32,117 nt of DNA from positions 1 to 32,117 of the IMG/VR virus record IMGVR_UViG_3300024336_000035. The stretch is one strand, 5' to 3'. Positions within the stretch are counted from its first letter, which is position 1. Every line of letters begins with the position of its first letter. The stretch comes from a virus. This document shows positions 22,229 to 31,310 of this stretch, piece after piece. The translations under genes were made by a program, and so were the position numbers. Below the pieces are notes generated by a model. The model was not told where the DNA came from and did no database searches. It was given only the letters and a program-made list of their open reading frames with translations.

Positions 22229-22265
22229 TTGACTTTTACAATTAAATCTTGTATCTTCAGGTATG
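22229..22265 (+). promoter_or_regulatory. recurrent phage promoter, copy 7
   Basis: TTGACT (22229-22234), 17-base spacer, TATCTT (22252-22257), CAGGTATGAAAG. The ATG in this string is followed in frame by a stop after four codons (ATG AAA GAG GGG TAA), which shows that this ATG is not generally a start. Drives nadE, NUDIX, pncA and the IMPDH-like gene. Confidence 0.88.
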
Positions 22266-22278
22266 AAAGAGGGGTAAC

Positions 22279-23097
22279 ATGGATACTAAAAAAGAAGTAA
22301 GACATTTAGAAAAATGGATTAAGGATTATGTTCATGGTGCTGGCAAAACTGGGGTTGTTATTGGACTGAGCGGCGGGATTGATTCCGCCGTTTCTTTCGA
22401 GCTAGCCATTAGAGCACTCGGAAAAGAAAATGTCCACGCGATAAGTATCCCAATTTTGGCCAATACTGAAGAAGAATATGGAAATTCGACTGATATGTGG
22501 CATTACGCATATGAAAGTAGGGGAGTTGATCATCAAACTATTCATGCATCAGGCATGTATATGGATTTTCAATCTGCTATAAGACCATCGGCCATGCATA
22601 GTAATGGTAATGGTAAAATGAACCAGATGACACTAGCTAATATTCAAGCTAGAATCAGAATGACAGTTCTTTACGGTGTAGCATCCGAATTGGATTATCT
22701 AGTCATTGGAACTGGCAACAAAACAGAACACGCTATTGGTTACTTCACAAAATGGGGTGACGGAGCGGTTGATTTTGAACCACTCGGTGACTATTACAAA
22801 GATGAAGTATACGAATTGGCTCGAGAATTAGGAGTTCCCAAGTCAATTATCAATAAACCACCTTCTGCCGGATTATGGGAAGGTCAGACTGATGAAGATG
22901 AGATTGGTTTAACATATGTTGAACTTGACGCATTTTTACGGTGGTATAAAAAATCTTTGGATGTTCCATCTAGTGAATGGAAAGCCGATTGTCCCATTTC
23001 ATATGAAAAGCAAAACCTAATAATGTCTCGGATAATTTCATCCAATCACAAAAAGACATTACCCCCAACATACATAAGGGAATATCAGAATGACTAA
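22279..23097 (+). CDS. nadE: NAD+ synthetase
   Basis: 272 aa, the size of ammonia-dependent NadE; no glutaminase domain. Adenylates nicotinate adenine dinucleotide and amidates it to NAD+. P-loop SGGIDSAVS at 31-39, ARIRMTVLYGVA, GTGNKTEHAIGYFTKWGDGA and PLGDYYKDEVYELARELGVP, PPSAGLWEGQTDEDEIG are the classic segments. Start ATG 22279 has GAGGGG upstream. First gene of a unit, the following NUDIX gene overlaps its end by eight bases. Confidence 0.96.
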   Translation: MDTKKEVRHLEKWIKDYVHGAGKTGVVIGLSGGIDSAVSFELAIRALGKENVHAISIPILANTEEEYGNSTDMWHYAYESRGVDHQTIHASGMYMDFQSAIRPSAMHSNGNGKMNQMTLANIQARIRMTVLYGVASELDYLVIGTGNKTEHAIGYFTKWGDGAVDFEPLGDYYKDEVYELARELGVPKSIINKPPSAGLWEGQTDEDEIGLTYVELDAFLRWYKKSLDVPSSEWKADCPISYEKQNLIMSRIISSNHKKTLPPTYIREYQND

Positions 23098-23602
23098 AGT
23101 TTTATATAGTGGTAAGTGGATGGAAATGCGAGCCCGAGAAGTTGAAGGGCACGATGATTATGAATTCACATCTCGTGTTGGAGGTCGTAAAGCGGTATAT
23201 ATGATACCAACGGACATGGATGATAATCTAATAATGATTTTAAATTTCAGACATTCAGTTGATTGTAAAGTATTGGAATTTCCAGCTGGGCTTGTAGATG
23301 AAGGGGAAACCCCATACGAGACGGCCGATAGGGAATTGCTTGAAGAAACTGGATATGAAGCTTCAGTCACCAAAATGTATCCTCTGGGAATGAGTAATTC
23401 GGGAGGTTCAGATGAAGAAGTTTGGGCCGCTAGAATGGCTGGATGTGAAAAAGTAAGTGCTCAGAAGCTGGATGACGGTGAACAGATACAAGTTTTAATT
23501 GTTGCACAAGATCGACTTGAAGCGACAATTGATCACTATAAAAGAATTGGATTTAAGATAAGTTCAAGAGTAATAGCCTACATGATAGGTAAAGGAGAAT
23601 AA
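23090..23602 (+). CDS. NUDIX hydrolase, ADP-ribose pyrophosphatase-like
   Basis: 170 aa. Complete NUDIX box at 67-89: GLVDEGE, seven residues, RELLEETGY. The surrounding layout (VYMIPTDMDDNLIMILNFR..., VLEFPAG before the box) is that of ADP-ribose pyrophosphatases such as NudF. It would split ADP-ribose to AMP and ribose 5-phosphate. Overlap with nadE (start within CAGAATGACTAA) implies translational coupling and a place in NAD metabolism. Confidence 0.9.
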   Translation: MTKVLYSGKWMEMRAREVEGHDDYEFTSRVGGRKAVYMIPTDMDDNLIMILNFRHSVDCKVLEFPAGLVDEGETPYETADRELLEETGYEASVTKMYPLGMSNSGGSDEEVWAARMAGCEKVSAQKLDDGEQIQVLIVAQDRLEATIDHYKRIGFKISSRVIAYMIGKGE

Positions 23603-23603
23603 T

Positions 23604-24230
23604 ATGAGAAAAGCATTATTTGTTGTAGATTTACAAAATGATTTTTGTGAAGGTGGTGCTATGGGTGTTAACGGTGCAAATGCAATCGTTCCTACCATTA
23701 ATGAATTAATGGAAAAAGGCGATTTTGATTTGATTTTAGCGTCTGGGGATTACCATCCAAAAGATTCATTGAGTTTTGCAAAGAATCAAGGTTTAGATGA
23801 TTATGCAATGGGTGTTATGAATAGCATTCCAGAAATGCTATGGCCTGTCCATTGTGTTAATGGTACTAAAGGTGCTGAATTTCATAAGGATTTCAATGTT
23901 GGTGATGTTCATATTTTACTTTCAAAAGGTGAAGATAAAAACCTACATCCTTTCAGTGCATTTAGAGAAAATGATGGAAGTGGTATTACGGAAGTGGCCG
24001 ATACACTTAGAACCAATTTGATTGATATGGTTTATGTGGTTGGTTTGGCAACAGATTATTGTGTCAAATTCACCGCCTTACACGCAATTGATGAGGGATT
24101 CAAAGTAGTAATGGTTTTAGATGCAATGGCCGGCGTAACCCAAGAAGGTTCAGAAGCCGCGGTTAATGAAGTTTCCGAAAAGGGTGGAGACGTTATCCTA
24201 AGTAAAGTAATTCTGAAATACGGCGTTTAG
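23604..24230 (+). CDS. pncA: nicotinamidase
   Basis: 208 aa, normal PncA size. Hydrolyses nicotinamide to nicotinate. Catalytic triad Asp9 (VVDLQNDF), Lys108 (LLSKGED) and Cys153 (GLATDYCVKFTA); metal ligands Asp49 and His51 in SGDYHPKDSLSF and a further His at WPVHC. AAAGGAGAATA upstream is a strong site. It supplies PncB, and would consume the nicotinamide freed by KptA or by NAD-cleaving defences. Stop TAG. Confidence 0.95.
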   Translation: MRKALFVVDLQNDFCEGGAMGVNGANAIVPTINELMEKGDFDLILASGDYHPKDSLSFAKNQGLDDYAMGVMNSIPEMLWPVHCVNGTKGAEFHKDFNVGDVHILLSKGEDKNLHPFSAFRENDGSGITEVADTLRTNLIDMVYVVGLATDYCVKFTALHAIDEGFKVVMVLDAMAGVTQEGSEAAVNEVSEKGGDVILSKVILKYGV

Positions 24231-24231
24231 A

Positions 24232-25326
24232 ATGAAAGAATTTTTAACATTTGACGATGTTTCAATTATACCGAAATTTTCGGAAGTTGATTCCCGATCT
24301 AATTGTGATATTTCGACCCACATCACTACTAATTGGATATTGGATATTCCAATAATCGCGACCGCTATGGATTCCATATGTGAATCTAGAATGGCCGCTC
24401 TAATGTATCAAAAGGGTGGGGTTGGATTCATACATAGATTTATGTCAATTGATGATCAAGTTGAGGAAGTCGAAAAGACCATCCAATTGATTGCCGATTA
24501 TACCGATGAAGAATTGGAAATTCACAAGTATCCAATTGGTGCCGCAATCGGTGCCAAGGATGCCGACAAAGAGCGGGCCTTAAGATTGATAAATGCTGGA
24601 GTTGATATTCTCATGATTGATGTTGCACACGCGCATCACATCGGTGTTAAAAATATGATTAAATTTCTTAAATCAACCAGCATTCAAACTGAATTATTTG
24701 TGGGAACGGTCGCGACCGCCGATGCGGTTAGGGACTTGATTGCGTGGGGAGCTGACGGGATTCATGTTGGAATTGGTGGGGGATCATTATGTGAAACACG
24801 TATTAGAGCGGGTGTTGGAATTCCTATGATTTCATCCATACAGGAATGCGTGGAATCCATGACCAGAGTATATACTCAAGGTGGTGGAGAACCCATGTGG
24901 GCCGGAGGACACGTTCCAATTTCATCAAATGGTGGAATTACTACTCCGGGTGATATGGCGAAGGCCATTGGAGCTGGGGCAAGTACGGTTGTACTTGGTT
25001 CATTATTGGCGGGCACAAAAGAAACTCCCGGCACGTTCAAACGTGAGGGTAAATATCCAAATGAACAACTGTATAAGGAATATAGAGGTTCCGCATCGTT
25101 GTCATCTAAATTGGACAGGGGTGAGGATAGCCACATCGAAGGAAATAGTGTACGAGTTCAATTTAAAGGTTCCGCTAAGAGAATTTTAAAGGAACAAGTA
25201 GAGGGATTAAAATCGGCCATGAGTTATTGTGGGGCAATTGATATTGAAACATTTCAGGCCAATTGTGATTTTGTCCGAGTAACAAGTGCGGGCCAGATTG
25301 AAGCCAAGCCCCATTTAATGAAATAA
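24232..25326 (+). CDS. IMP dehydrogenase / GMP reductase family protein
   Basis: 364 aa TIM-barrel enzyme. LTFDDVSIIPKFSEV at the N-terminus, IIATAMDSI (41-49), DVAHAHH (130-136), and the catalytic loop GGGSLCETR with Cys187. No CBS pair is present, so the length fits GMP reductase (about 345) or a CBS-less IMP dehydrogenase; sequence alone does not decide. Either way it tunes guanine nucleotides and uses NAD(H) or NADPH. It begins two bases after pncA and ends the NAD unit. Confidence 0.87.
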   Translation: MKEFLTFDDVSIIPKFSEVDSRSNCDISTHITTNWILDIPIIATAMDSICESRMAALMYQKGGVGFIHRFMSIDDQVEEVEKTIQLIADYTDEELEIHKYPIGAAIGAKDADKERALRLINAGVDILMIDVAHAHHIGVKNMIKFLKSTSIQTELFVGTVATADAVRDLIAWGADGIHVGIGGGSLCETRIRAGVGIPMISSIQECVESMTRVYTQGGGEPMWAGGHVPISSNGGITTPGDMAKAIGAGASTVVLGSLLAGTKETPGTFKREGKYPNEQLYKEYRGSASLSSKLDRGEDSHIEGNSVRVQFKGSAKRILKEQVEGLKSAMSYCGAIDIETFQANCDFVRVTSAGQIEAKPHLMK

Positions 25327-25338
25327 AGGAAAAAATAA

Positions 25339-25491
25339 ATGTACAACAAATGGATGATAGCATGTATGCTAATGCCACTTATAATTATACCCATCCCAAT
25401 GGCGTATCTAACTTTAAAATTTTGGCTCATTGGAGTCCAACTGATACTGTTAGCATTGGGTATCAATAAAACATTTAAAGATACCGCTTAA
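25339..25491 (+). CDS. small membrane protein
   Basis: 50 aa, too short for most gene callers, with AAAGGAAAAAATAA upstream. Two hydrophobic stretches (about 5-23 and 27-41) and a short polar tail NKTFKDTA predict a two-pass membrane miniprotein. It directly follows the NAD unit. No family recognised. Confidence 0.65.
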   Translation: MYNKWMIACMLMPLIIIPIPMAYLTLKFWLIGVQLILLALGINKTFKDTA

Positions 25492-25584
25492 AATATTTAA
25501 GTATTTACAAATAAATGCGATAAAAATTTAAGTTCTTCCTATTTAATTAATGACAGGAGTCACCAAATTATAGGAGGAAATGAC

Positions 25585-25773
25585 ATGGATAAATTAGATA
25601 TTATTCTCAGTTTGCTAGAAGAAGCAATAGAAGATTCTAATTGAGGTAAAGTTGAAGAAGCACACAATATTCTGATTGCTCAGTATGAGGACCCGTATAG
25701 TGATTACAATATGGATGATATTCCGAATGGTGGTGCTGGATTTGACACCGATGACAATTACAGAGAAGATTAA
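25585..25773 (+). CDS. small acidic protein, one UGA codon
   Basis: 62 aa when TGA at 25642 is Trp (EDSNWGKVEEA); in the standard code it would stop after 19 residues. AGGAGGAAATGAC upstream is the best ribosome site in the region. Helical N-terminus, Asp/Tyr-rich tail (DPYSDYNMDDIPNGG). Strongly acidic, with no recognised family. Confidence 0.7.
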
Positions 25774-25815
25774 AATAATACAGACGTTTGAGAATATCAG
25801 ACGATAGTTATATAT

Positions 25816-26289
25816 ATGAAGCATAAACATCATAAGATACCGACACATGCGGGTGGTACAAACGACCCAGAAAATATAGAGACTTTGACGCCTGAAGATC
25901 ATGCAGAAGCACATAAGAAATTATTTGAAGAGCATGGTAGGTGACAAGATGAAGTAGCATGAAAAGGTCTCGCGGGACTAATTGACGGAGATAAATGTCA
26001 AGAAATAGCAATGATCGAAGGTGGTAGAAAAGGCTCTTCTGTTACAAATGCAAAATTTCCAGTCGGGACGAGGGGATATTGAAATTTGGGGAAACATGGA
26101 AATACACCTTTCAATGAAGGAAATCAATTAACTGCTAAAACATATACGTTAATTGATGAAAATGGATTGATATTTGAAGTTCACGGTTTAAGTAAATGAT
26201 GCCGTGAACATGACATGAATATAAAAAGTTTCCATAAACAAGTCGTTGAACGGAAACGAAGCCATAAGGGCTATAAACTTATAGATTAA
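25816..26289 (+). CDS. HNH endonuclease (homing type), UGA-recoded, upstream of tmRNA
   Basis: 157 aa with four TGA codons as Trp (25942, 25960, 26080, 26197). N-terminal HNH: HHKIPTHAGG (5-14), NIETLTPEDHAEAHK (20-34) gives the HH...N...H-x3-H metal site. The middle has a GTRGYWNLGKHGNTPFNEGN string of NUMOD3 type, and the C-terminus LSKWCREHDMN resembles a NUMOD1 helix-turn-helix. No strong ribosome site is seen. It stops four bases before the tmRNA, so it may target that locus. Confidence 0.85.
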
Positions 26290-26292
26290 CCC

Positions 26293-26648
26293 GGGGTTGT
26301 AATTGGTATTCGACGGGATGATTTTTGACAATAAGTGCAAGCGGACAGAGTGAGTCCTAAAAACTAAACAAACAGAAAATAACTGGCACAAATTACGCAT
26401 ACCCTGTAGCAGCTTAATTGCGCTATAGCGTTGACCTACGATTCTAATAGTAGCAATCAACGTCGTCATTAGATAACTTTTACAGTATGAGTGAATTCAA
26501 ACTGGATCACCACGGGTGTTGGTATAAACCCCGGAATTATTTTGTAACCTTTTAGCAAATCCGACATCAAATATAAAAAGGATACTAAGCTTGTGAATGA
26601 CTTATTTAGATTACGTTGCGGACGGCGGTTCGAATCCGCCCAACTCCA
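26293..26648 (+). ncRNA. ssrA: tmRNA (phage-encoded)
   Basis: Acceptor GGGGTTG (26293-26299) pairs with CAACTCC (26641-26647). The 5' block GGTATTCGACGG and the 3' T-arm GGCGG-TTCGAAT-CCGCC are as in bacterial tmRNA. The tag frame starts at GGC 26385 and reads GTNYAYPVAA, ending TAA at 26415-26417. The upstream TAA/ACT context and the final AA fit known tags. A first residue of Gly is typical of Bacteroidota tags. It rescues stalled ribosomes and marks products for ClpXP, and the phage encodes ClpP. CCA is not encoded. Confidence 0.95.
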
Positions 26649-26673
26649 CTAAAACAAAAAGAAGGAATAGGTT

Positions 26674-27459
26674 ATGTTTAAATTAACAGCAGAAGAAATA
26701 GGTGAATGTTATGATAAATTCATGGAAGTTATCGATGATACATTTGAGGGTGAACGGAAAAACAATTTAATTAAAATGTATGAGCATTTTGGAGATAGAT
26801 TATTACTAGCACCTGCTAGTGGTAAGGATCATTTTCATTTAGCCGTACCGGGTGGTTATTTAAAGCATTGTCTGAATATTATTGATATATCAGATAAAAT
26901 GGCTAAGATGTATCGGCATGTTGGTGGAACAACGGACTTTACAGAAGAAGAAAGAATCTTCGCGGCTATGCATCACGATCTAGGAAAATTGGGTGATTAT
27001 AATCACGATTATTATATACCAGTTAGTCAGGATTGGCAAATCAAACGGGGCATCAGATATGAGTACAACCCCGATCTAAATTTTATGGATGTCACCGATA
27101 GGTCACTATTCTTATTACAACAATTCGATATCAAAATTACGGACAATGAAATGTACGGCATCAGACTGGCCGATGGAATGTTTAAGGAATTGAACAAATC
27201 ATATTTCAATACCTATACGGATGCAATGCAGATGAAGAATCATCTACCATTTATCATCCATTGGGCCGACTGGATGGCCACTCGCATGGAATATGACACT
27301 CGTATGAATGTAGTAAATTTGGAAACGAAACAAGAGAAAAAAGCTATTAATAGCATTAAAGAATCACTGACCAAACCAAAGGTCGAATCGAAAAAACCGA
27401 AGACTAAGGTTGATCCAATGGCCACATTTACGGAAATTTTTGAAGGAATGGAGAAATAA
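26674..27459 (+). CDS. HD-domain phosphohydrolase
   Basis: 261 aa, with AAAGAAGGAATAGGTT upstream. HD metal residues: GGYLKHCLNI (His near 67), AAMHHDLGKLGDY (HD pair near 100-101) and a C-terminal IIHWADWMATRMEYD Asp. Resembles phage and bacterial HD proteins acting on nucleotides or cyclic nucleotides; substrate unknown. The last 40 residues are a basic tail (KPKVESKKPKTKVD). It starts the block leading to the late sigma factor. Confidence 0.85.
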   Translation: MFKLTAEEIGECYDKFMEVIDDTFEGERKNNLIKMYEHFGDRLLLAPASGKDHFHLAVPGGYLKHCLNIIDISDKMAKMYRHVGGTTDFTEEERIFAAMHHDLGKLGDYNHDYYIPVSQDWQIKRGIRYEYNPDLNFMDVTDRSLFLLQQFDIKITDNEMYGIRLADGMFKELNKSYFNTYTDAMQMKNHLPFIIHWADWMATRMEYDTRMNVVNLETKQEKKAINSIKESLTKPKVESKKPKTKVDPMATFTEIFEGMEK

Positions 27460-27460
27460 G

Positions 27461-27802
27461 ATGAATTTAAAAGAAATATTAATTGGTGTTGGGGGCGTGT
27501 GATTTTTAGCGGTTAATTTATTAGTCATAAACGTATATTTAGGAATTGGTTGGTGGAGCATCGCGATATTTGGTGTCCTATTAATAATAATGGCAATGGG
27601 GTATGTCATATATAATCAATTTCAGAAGAATTTATTTTTAGAGCAGTGGGTCGAGGGATTTACTGGAAAAATTATTAATGTCCAACAGGAGTTGGAACGA
27701 ATTGATTCCACCGGAGTTTTTGAAGCAGATGATGAAGTAGGTTTTGTTTTTAATGAGATTAAAGAAGTGGTGGAAATGTTATCAGATTTAGTAGAGGAAT
27801 AG
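27461..27802 (+). CDS. membrane-anchored coiled-coil protein, one UGA codon
   Basis: 113 aa with TGA at 27500 as Trp (GGVWFLAVN). Starts one base after the HD gene stop. Residues 5-50 form two membrane helices (LIGVGGVWFLAVNLLVINVY and WWSIAIFGVLLIIMAMGYVIY) and residues 60-112 an acidic coiled coil. No family recognised. TAG stop, followed after one base by the sigma factor gene. Confidence 0.75.
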
Positions 27803-27803
27803 A

Positions 27804-28691
27804 ATGGCAAGAAAAAAGAAAAAGAGTAACATGTATTTTACATTGGACACCCAAGATGCGGTTGTCCGGTACAATGAGAGATTAAGTAGATGTTGTAATT
27901 CTCACCCAGCGGATTGGTACAATACCAAGTCCGAAATTTTAATCAAAATGGGTTATACAGAAGATCAAATTAATTCCAAGGTTAAGGAAATTAAAAGTGT
28001 AAATATCGACGACGTATGTAATGTATGCTTGAAGGAAGCCGAGTATGATCACGTACGCACCCATTCAGAGCGGAATGTTATTTATAGAAATGAAATTGCT
28101 GCAGCATTTGATAAGTTGGCAGAGAATATCATTCACACTTTCAAATTTTATTATTTTGACATCCCAGTAGAAGATGTTATGGCTGAAGTGGTATCATTTT
28201 TGATCATGAATATCCACAAATACAAACCACATAAAGGGAAAGCGTTCTCGTATTTCAGTATAGTGGTTAAGAACTATTTGATATTACACAACAACAGAAA
28301 TTATGCTAAAAAGAAAATCCATGACAGTATTGAAGTTATTGATTTTGTTAGGAATGTTACTACCGAGCAGAAGCAGGTTCATCTAAAGGAAGATAAAGCC
28401 GAATTTATCAACTACCTTATAGAGTATTGGGAAAACAATTTAACAGTAGTATTTAAGCGGAAAAAGGATATTGGAGTGGCGGATTCGGTAATATATTTAT
28501 TGAAAACCTGTGATGAAATTGAGAATTTCAATAAGAAATATTTGTATGTACTGATTAGGGAATTGACAGGTTCCAAGACTCAGCATATCACCCGCATTAT
28601 CAATATAATGAAGAAACATAATGAAAAATTATTGAAGCAATTCAATAATACTGGATATGTTGACACCGCTACAACGGGGTCATTTTTGTAA
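27804..28691 (+). CDS. late-transcription sigma factor (T4 gp55-like)
   Basis: 295 aa. The central part has sigma region 2 features: AAAFDKLAENIIHTFKFYYF, DVMAEVVSFLIMNIHKYKPH and GKAFSYFSIVVKNYLILHNN, the F-SYF-I--KN--I arrangement of gp55-like phage sigma factors. An N-terminal C-x2-C pair (CNVC, near 72-75) and a C-terminal helical domain are extra. It would direct host RNA polymerase to late promoters, consistent with virion genes starting right after. A terminator follows. Confidence 0.82.
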   Translation: MARKKKKSNMYFTLDTQDAVVRYNERLSRCCNSHPADWYNTKSEILIKMGYTEDQINSKVKEIKSVNIDDVCNVCLKEAEYDHVRTHSERNVIYRNEIAAAFDKLAENIIHTFKFYYFDIPVEDVMAEVVSFLIMNIHKYKPHKGKAFSYFSIVVKNYLILHNNRNYAKKKIHDSIEVIDFVRNVTTEQKQVHLKEDKAEFINYLIEYWENNLTVVFKRKKDIGVADSVIYLLKTCDEIENFNKKYLYVLIRELTGSKTQHITRIINIMKKHNEKLLKQFNNTGYVDTATTGSFL

Positions 28692-28716
28692 AATTTGATA
28701 ACAATTGGAATTATTG

Positions 28717-28747
28717 AGGGCCTTATTTATTTAAGGCCCTTTTTTTG
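28717..28747 (+). terminator. rho-independent terminator
   Basis: AGGGCCTTA (28717-28725) pairs with TAAGGCCCT (28732-28740), loop TTTATT, then seven T. It separates the sigma factor gene from the virion genes. Confidence 0.93.
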
Positions 28748-28752
28748 CTTTG

Positions 28753-28786
28753 TCTATATTTATTACTGAGTTATAATACGCATCTT
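28753..28786 (+). promoter_or_regulatory. putative promoter for the virion gene block
   Basis: Between the terminator and the first virion gene lie TATATTTATTA (about 28754-28764) and a TATAAT ten bases further on. TTGTCT at 28749-28754 with TATAAT 16 bases later fits sigma-70; TATATTTAT may instead be a T4-like late promoter (TATAAATA type). This promoter differs from the seven recurrent ones. Confidence 0.5.
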
Positions 28787-28799
28787 AAGAGGACAGAAA

Positions 28800-29210
28800 A
28801 TGAACAATGAATATGAAATTTTTAAAGACAAAACTTTGTCAAGTTTATTTGAGGACATCTATACAAATAGTACTGAGAATAAACAGCAGCTGGAATTATT
28901 AATTGCCAAGGTGGCCGAATTAATAAAGGACAAATCGTCCGCGGCTACAATCGTGCCTATCATTAAGGAATATTTTGATATCAAAGTTAAGAATGATGAA
29001 AATCTCATCAAGCTGGCTGGCATCATACAAAAATTAATATCCGCTGAAGGTAAATCCGGATCAGAAATGGAATTTGGAATATCCGATGATGAAAAGAAAC
29101 GATTAATCGAAGACGCGTCAAATGAATTGGATAAATTGAAGAAAAAGGCCGACAGTACGATGAAGGATGTTGAACAAATAATACCAAAGGATTTTGTAGA
29201 TGGCACATAG
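28800..29210 (+). CDS. hypothetical virion-region protein
   Basis: 136 aa, with TTAAGAGGACAGAAA upstream. Almost entirely helical with heptad-like Leu/Ile spacing (LELLIAKVAELI, LIKLAGIIQKLIS, LDKLKKKADSTM). First gene of the structural block and overlaps the next gene start by 11 bases. It may be a chaperone or a neck/tail assembly protein; I do not recognise it. TAG stop. Confidence 0.72.
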   Translation: MNNEYEIFKDKTLSSLFEDIYTNSTENKQQLELLIAKVAELIKDKSSAATIVPIIKEYFDIKVKNDENLIKLAGIIQKLISAEGKSGSEMEFGISDDEKKRLIEDASNELDKLKKKADSTMKDVEQIIPKDFVDGT

Positions 29211-30312
29211 AAAAACAAATAAAGTATTCACACTCCCAGCATTCGGCGGGGGCATGACTACATTGAATGATGTTTATAAATTACAAAAAGCTAGGGAATT
29301 TTCCAGTGAATTCTATGAATTGGAAGTCGCTGAAGTATTAGAGGTTTTGTTAGATGAGGCAGATATTCCCGATTTTCCAGATGGTTCTAAAAATTATTCA
29401 TTAATGGGTTCTATAAAGGCACGGCTTATTCACGATGAACGTGGCAAGGATATTGAAGAATTACAATGAATATATCCACTCGACACCAACATCAAGGAAT
29501 ATCCATTAAAGGGTGAATATGTCATTGTTGCAGATTATCTCTATTCTAGATTTTATACTCAAAAATTAAATATAAACGCATCGGTTAATGCCAATTCCAT
29601 CCCCGGAATAAGCTCGAATTTCAAAGATATTGAAGATTTTTCAATTGGTGAAACTTTTACCGTAAATACGGATATTAGACAATTGTGACCGTATGAGGGT
29701 GACATACTATTCAATGGCAGATTTGGTCAGGGAATCCGTTTTGGGAAAAATGGTTTAGAAACGAATCTATCACCGAATATTAAAATTTCAGTTGGTCATT
29801 TATTAGATGCCGACCATGCTGGACTGGCCTCCGTAAAAAGTGATACCGAGTCTGTATTGCATAAACCAATAGATGAAAATTTAGACGCCGATGCATCTTC
29901 AATATGAATGTTATCCGATGAAGAAAGTACGATTATTCAGGGGTATCCAAGTGCGTTAATCCCAGCTCTAAATGAAGGTAAACAAATTATACTAAATTCT
30001 GATAAGTTGATATTTAATACTAAGAACGGTGGAGATATTGGAATATTGTCCAATAATAATGTTGTCATTGGTGCCACTACTAAGATGGTAGTTGAATCAC
30101 CAGAAATAAAATTGGGATCAGATGACGCCACAGAACCTATTGTATTGGGAGACGCGTTGTTGGGATTGCTAGAAGAATTAATAGATGCTATTACACAAAC
30201 AACCGTTCCAACTGGTGTTGGCCCAAGTGGTCCTCCAGTTAATGCGGCACAGTTTGCGGGTATAAAAACTAGATTGGCTCAAATGTTGAGTCCACAGAAT
30301 AAGACACTTTAA
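29200..30312 (+). CDS. virion structural protein (baseplate/tail, OB-fold-like), UGA-recoded
   Basis: 370 aa with TGA as Trp at 29467, 29686 and 29905; otherwise it looks like two separate frames. The string LWPYEGDILFNGRFGQGIRFG (around residue 162-182) is a hallmark of structural proteins next to the baseplate genes in T4-like marine and environmental myoviruses; Trp fits before PYEGD. KLIFNTKNGGDIGILSNNNVVI suggests a repetitive beta part like a spike or hub. C-terminus is helical. Precise subunit identity is not certain. Confidence 0.8.
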
Positions 30313-30314
30313 TA

Positions 30315-30791
30315 ATGCCATTATTACAACCAATATTAGCACAGAATTTAACAGATTTGATGACAATGGAAGCGGGGAAAGACGTTACACCCCAAGATTG
30401 GGCGGATGCCATTGGAGGATATTTCCAGCAAGCTGTTGCACCATTTGGGTCTTACGTGTTACCAACTGGTGCAACCGTTACTACTCAAGCTAAACAGGCT
30501 TTCGTTTTAGCGATAGGTCCTAAATTTCCACCGGTGGGGGCATTAACAGTTATGAAATTGGCATTTACCCAATTTGCTATAACAGCTGGGATATTGAGTA
30601 GTGGTTTGCCTTCTGGTCAAATTTACATTCCGCCTCCAATACCCATAATTTTAGAGGGAGTTATTCCAGTTGGTATGTCTGGAGCTCCAGCGGTGGTAGT
30701 GGCTAATCAAATGGCGACAATAATAGATTTGTGATTCCACACCGGTACATTTACAATACCACCAGCACCATTAATAGCACCTTGAATATAA
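30315..30791 (+). CDS. hypothetical virion protein, UGA-recoded
   Basis: 158 aa with TGA as Trp at 30732 (IDLWFHTG) and 30783 (the second last codon, APWI). Begins two bases after the previous stop. Hydrophobic and Pro/Gly-rich (VLPTGATVTTQAKQAFVLAI, PSGQIYIPPPIPII), no charged clusters. Homologous-looking proteins occur beside baseplate genes in large myoviruses; function unknown. The standard code would lose the last 19 residues. Confidence 0.75.
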
Positions 30792-30808
30792 GAAAAAAGG
30801 AAAATAAA

Positions 30809-31300
30809 ATGAAAAAATCAGAATTAGTTTCAATTATCAGAGAAGTGGTACGAAAAGAAATTAAAACAAATGTGAAAAAACAAGTCAATATGGCGGTCCG
30901 AAAACAATTAACGGAGATATTTATTGATAAGGGTAAAGATTCATTCGTAGAAAATAATTCTTTATTAGATGAAAATGTCACCCGACCCAAACCAAATCCA
31001 AAAAGAAAGCTGGAAAATTATGTTGAAGACCCAGTGCTCAATCAAATTTTAAATGAGACAAATGGGGGCGTTCCATCCGATGAATATGAGACACTCGGTG
31101 GTGGCGTATTTGATAGAAGCCGTATGGCTGAATTAACTGGTTTAACTGGTCAAGTTGGAACCGACGACGAAACCAAACGAAATATAGCCGCTGCACACAC
31201 TTTAAAATCCATGGGAACTACCAGTGAAGAAGTTCCTGAGGCACTGTCCAACGCGCTAACACGGGATTATAGCGCATTAGTGAAAAAATTTAAAAAATAG
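30809..31300 (+). CDS. hypothetical virion/prohead-type protein with MKKSEL N-terminus
   Basis: 163 aa from ATG 30809 (AAAAAAGGAAAATAAA upstream). Starts MKKSELVSIIREVVRKEI, a charged helix that is nearly repeated at the start of the next gene. The rest is polar with a Pro/Lys segment (RPKPNPKRKLENYV) and a helical tail. Such IREE-type N-termini are common on internal or prohead proteins of T4-like marine phages; a capsid-targeting role is inference. TAG stop. Confidence 0.7.
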   Translation: MKKSELVSIIREVVRKEIKTNVKKQVNMAVRKQLTEIFIDKGKDSFVENNSLLDENVTRPKPNPKRKLENYVEDPVLNQILNETNGGVPSDEYETLGGGVFDRSRMAELTGLTGQVGTDDETKRNIAAAHTLKSMGTTSEEVPEALSNALTRDYSALVKKFKK

Positions 31301-31310
31301 GAGAATTTAA

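Noticed and set aside
29437-29908. Frameshift or pseudogene in the structural region
   Set aside because: The apparent breaks are TGA codons in one continuous frame; no indel is needed.
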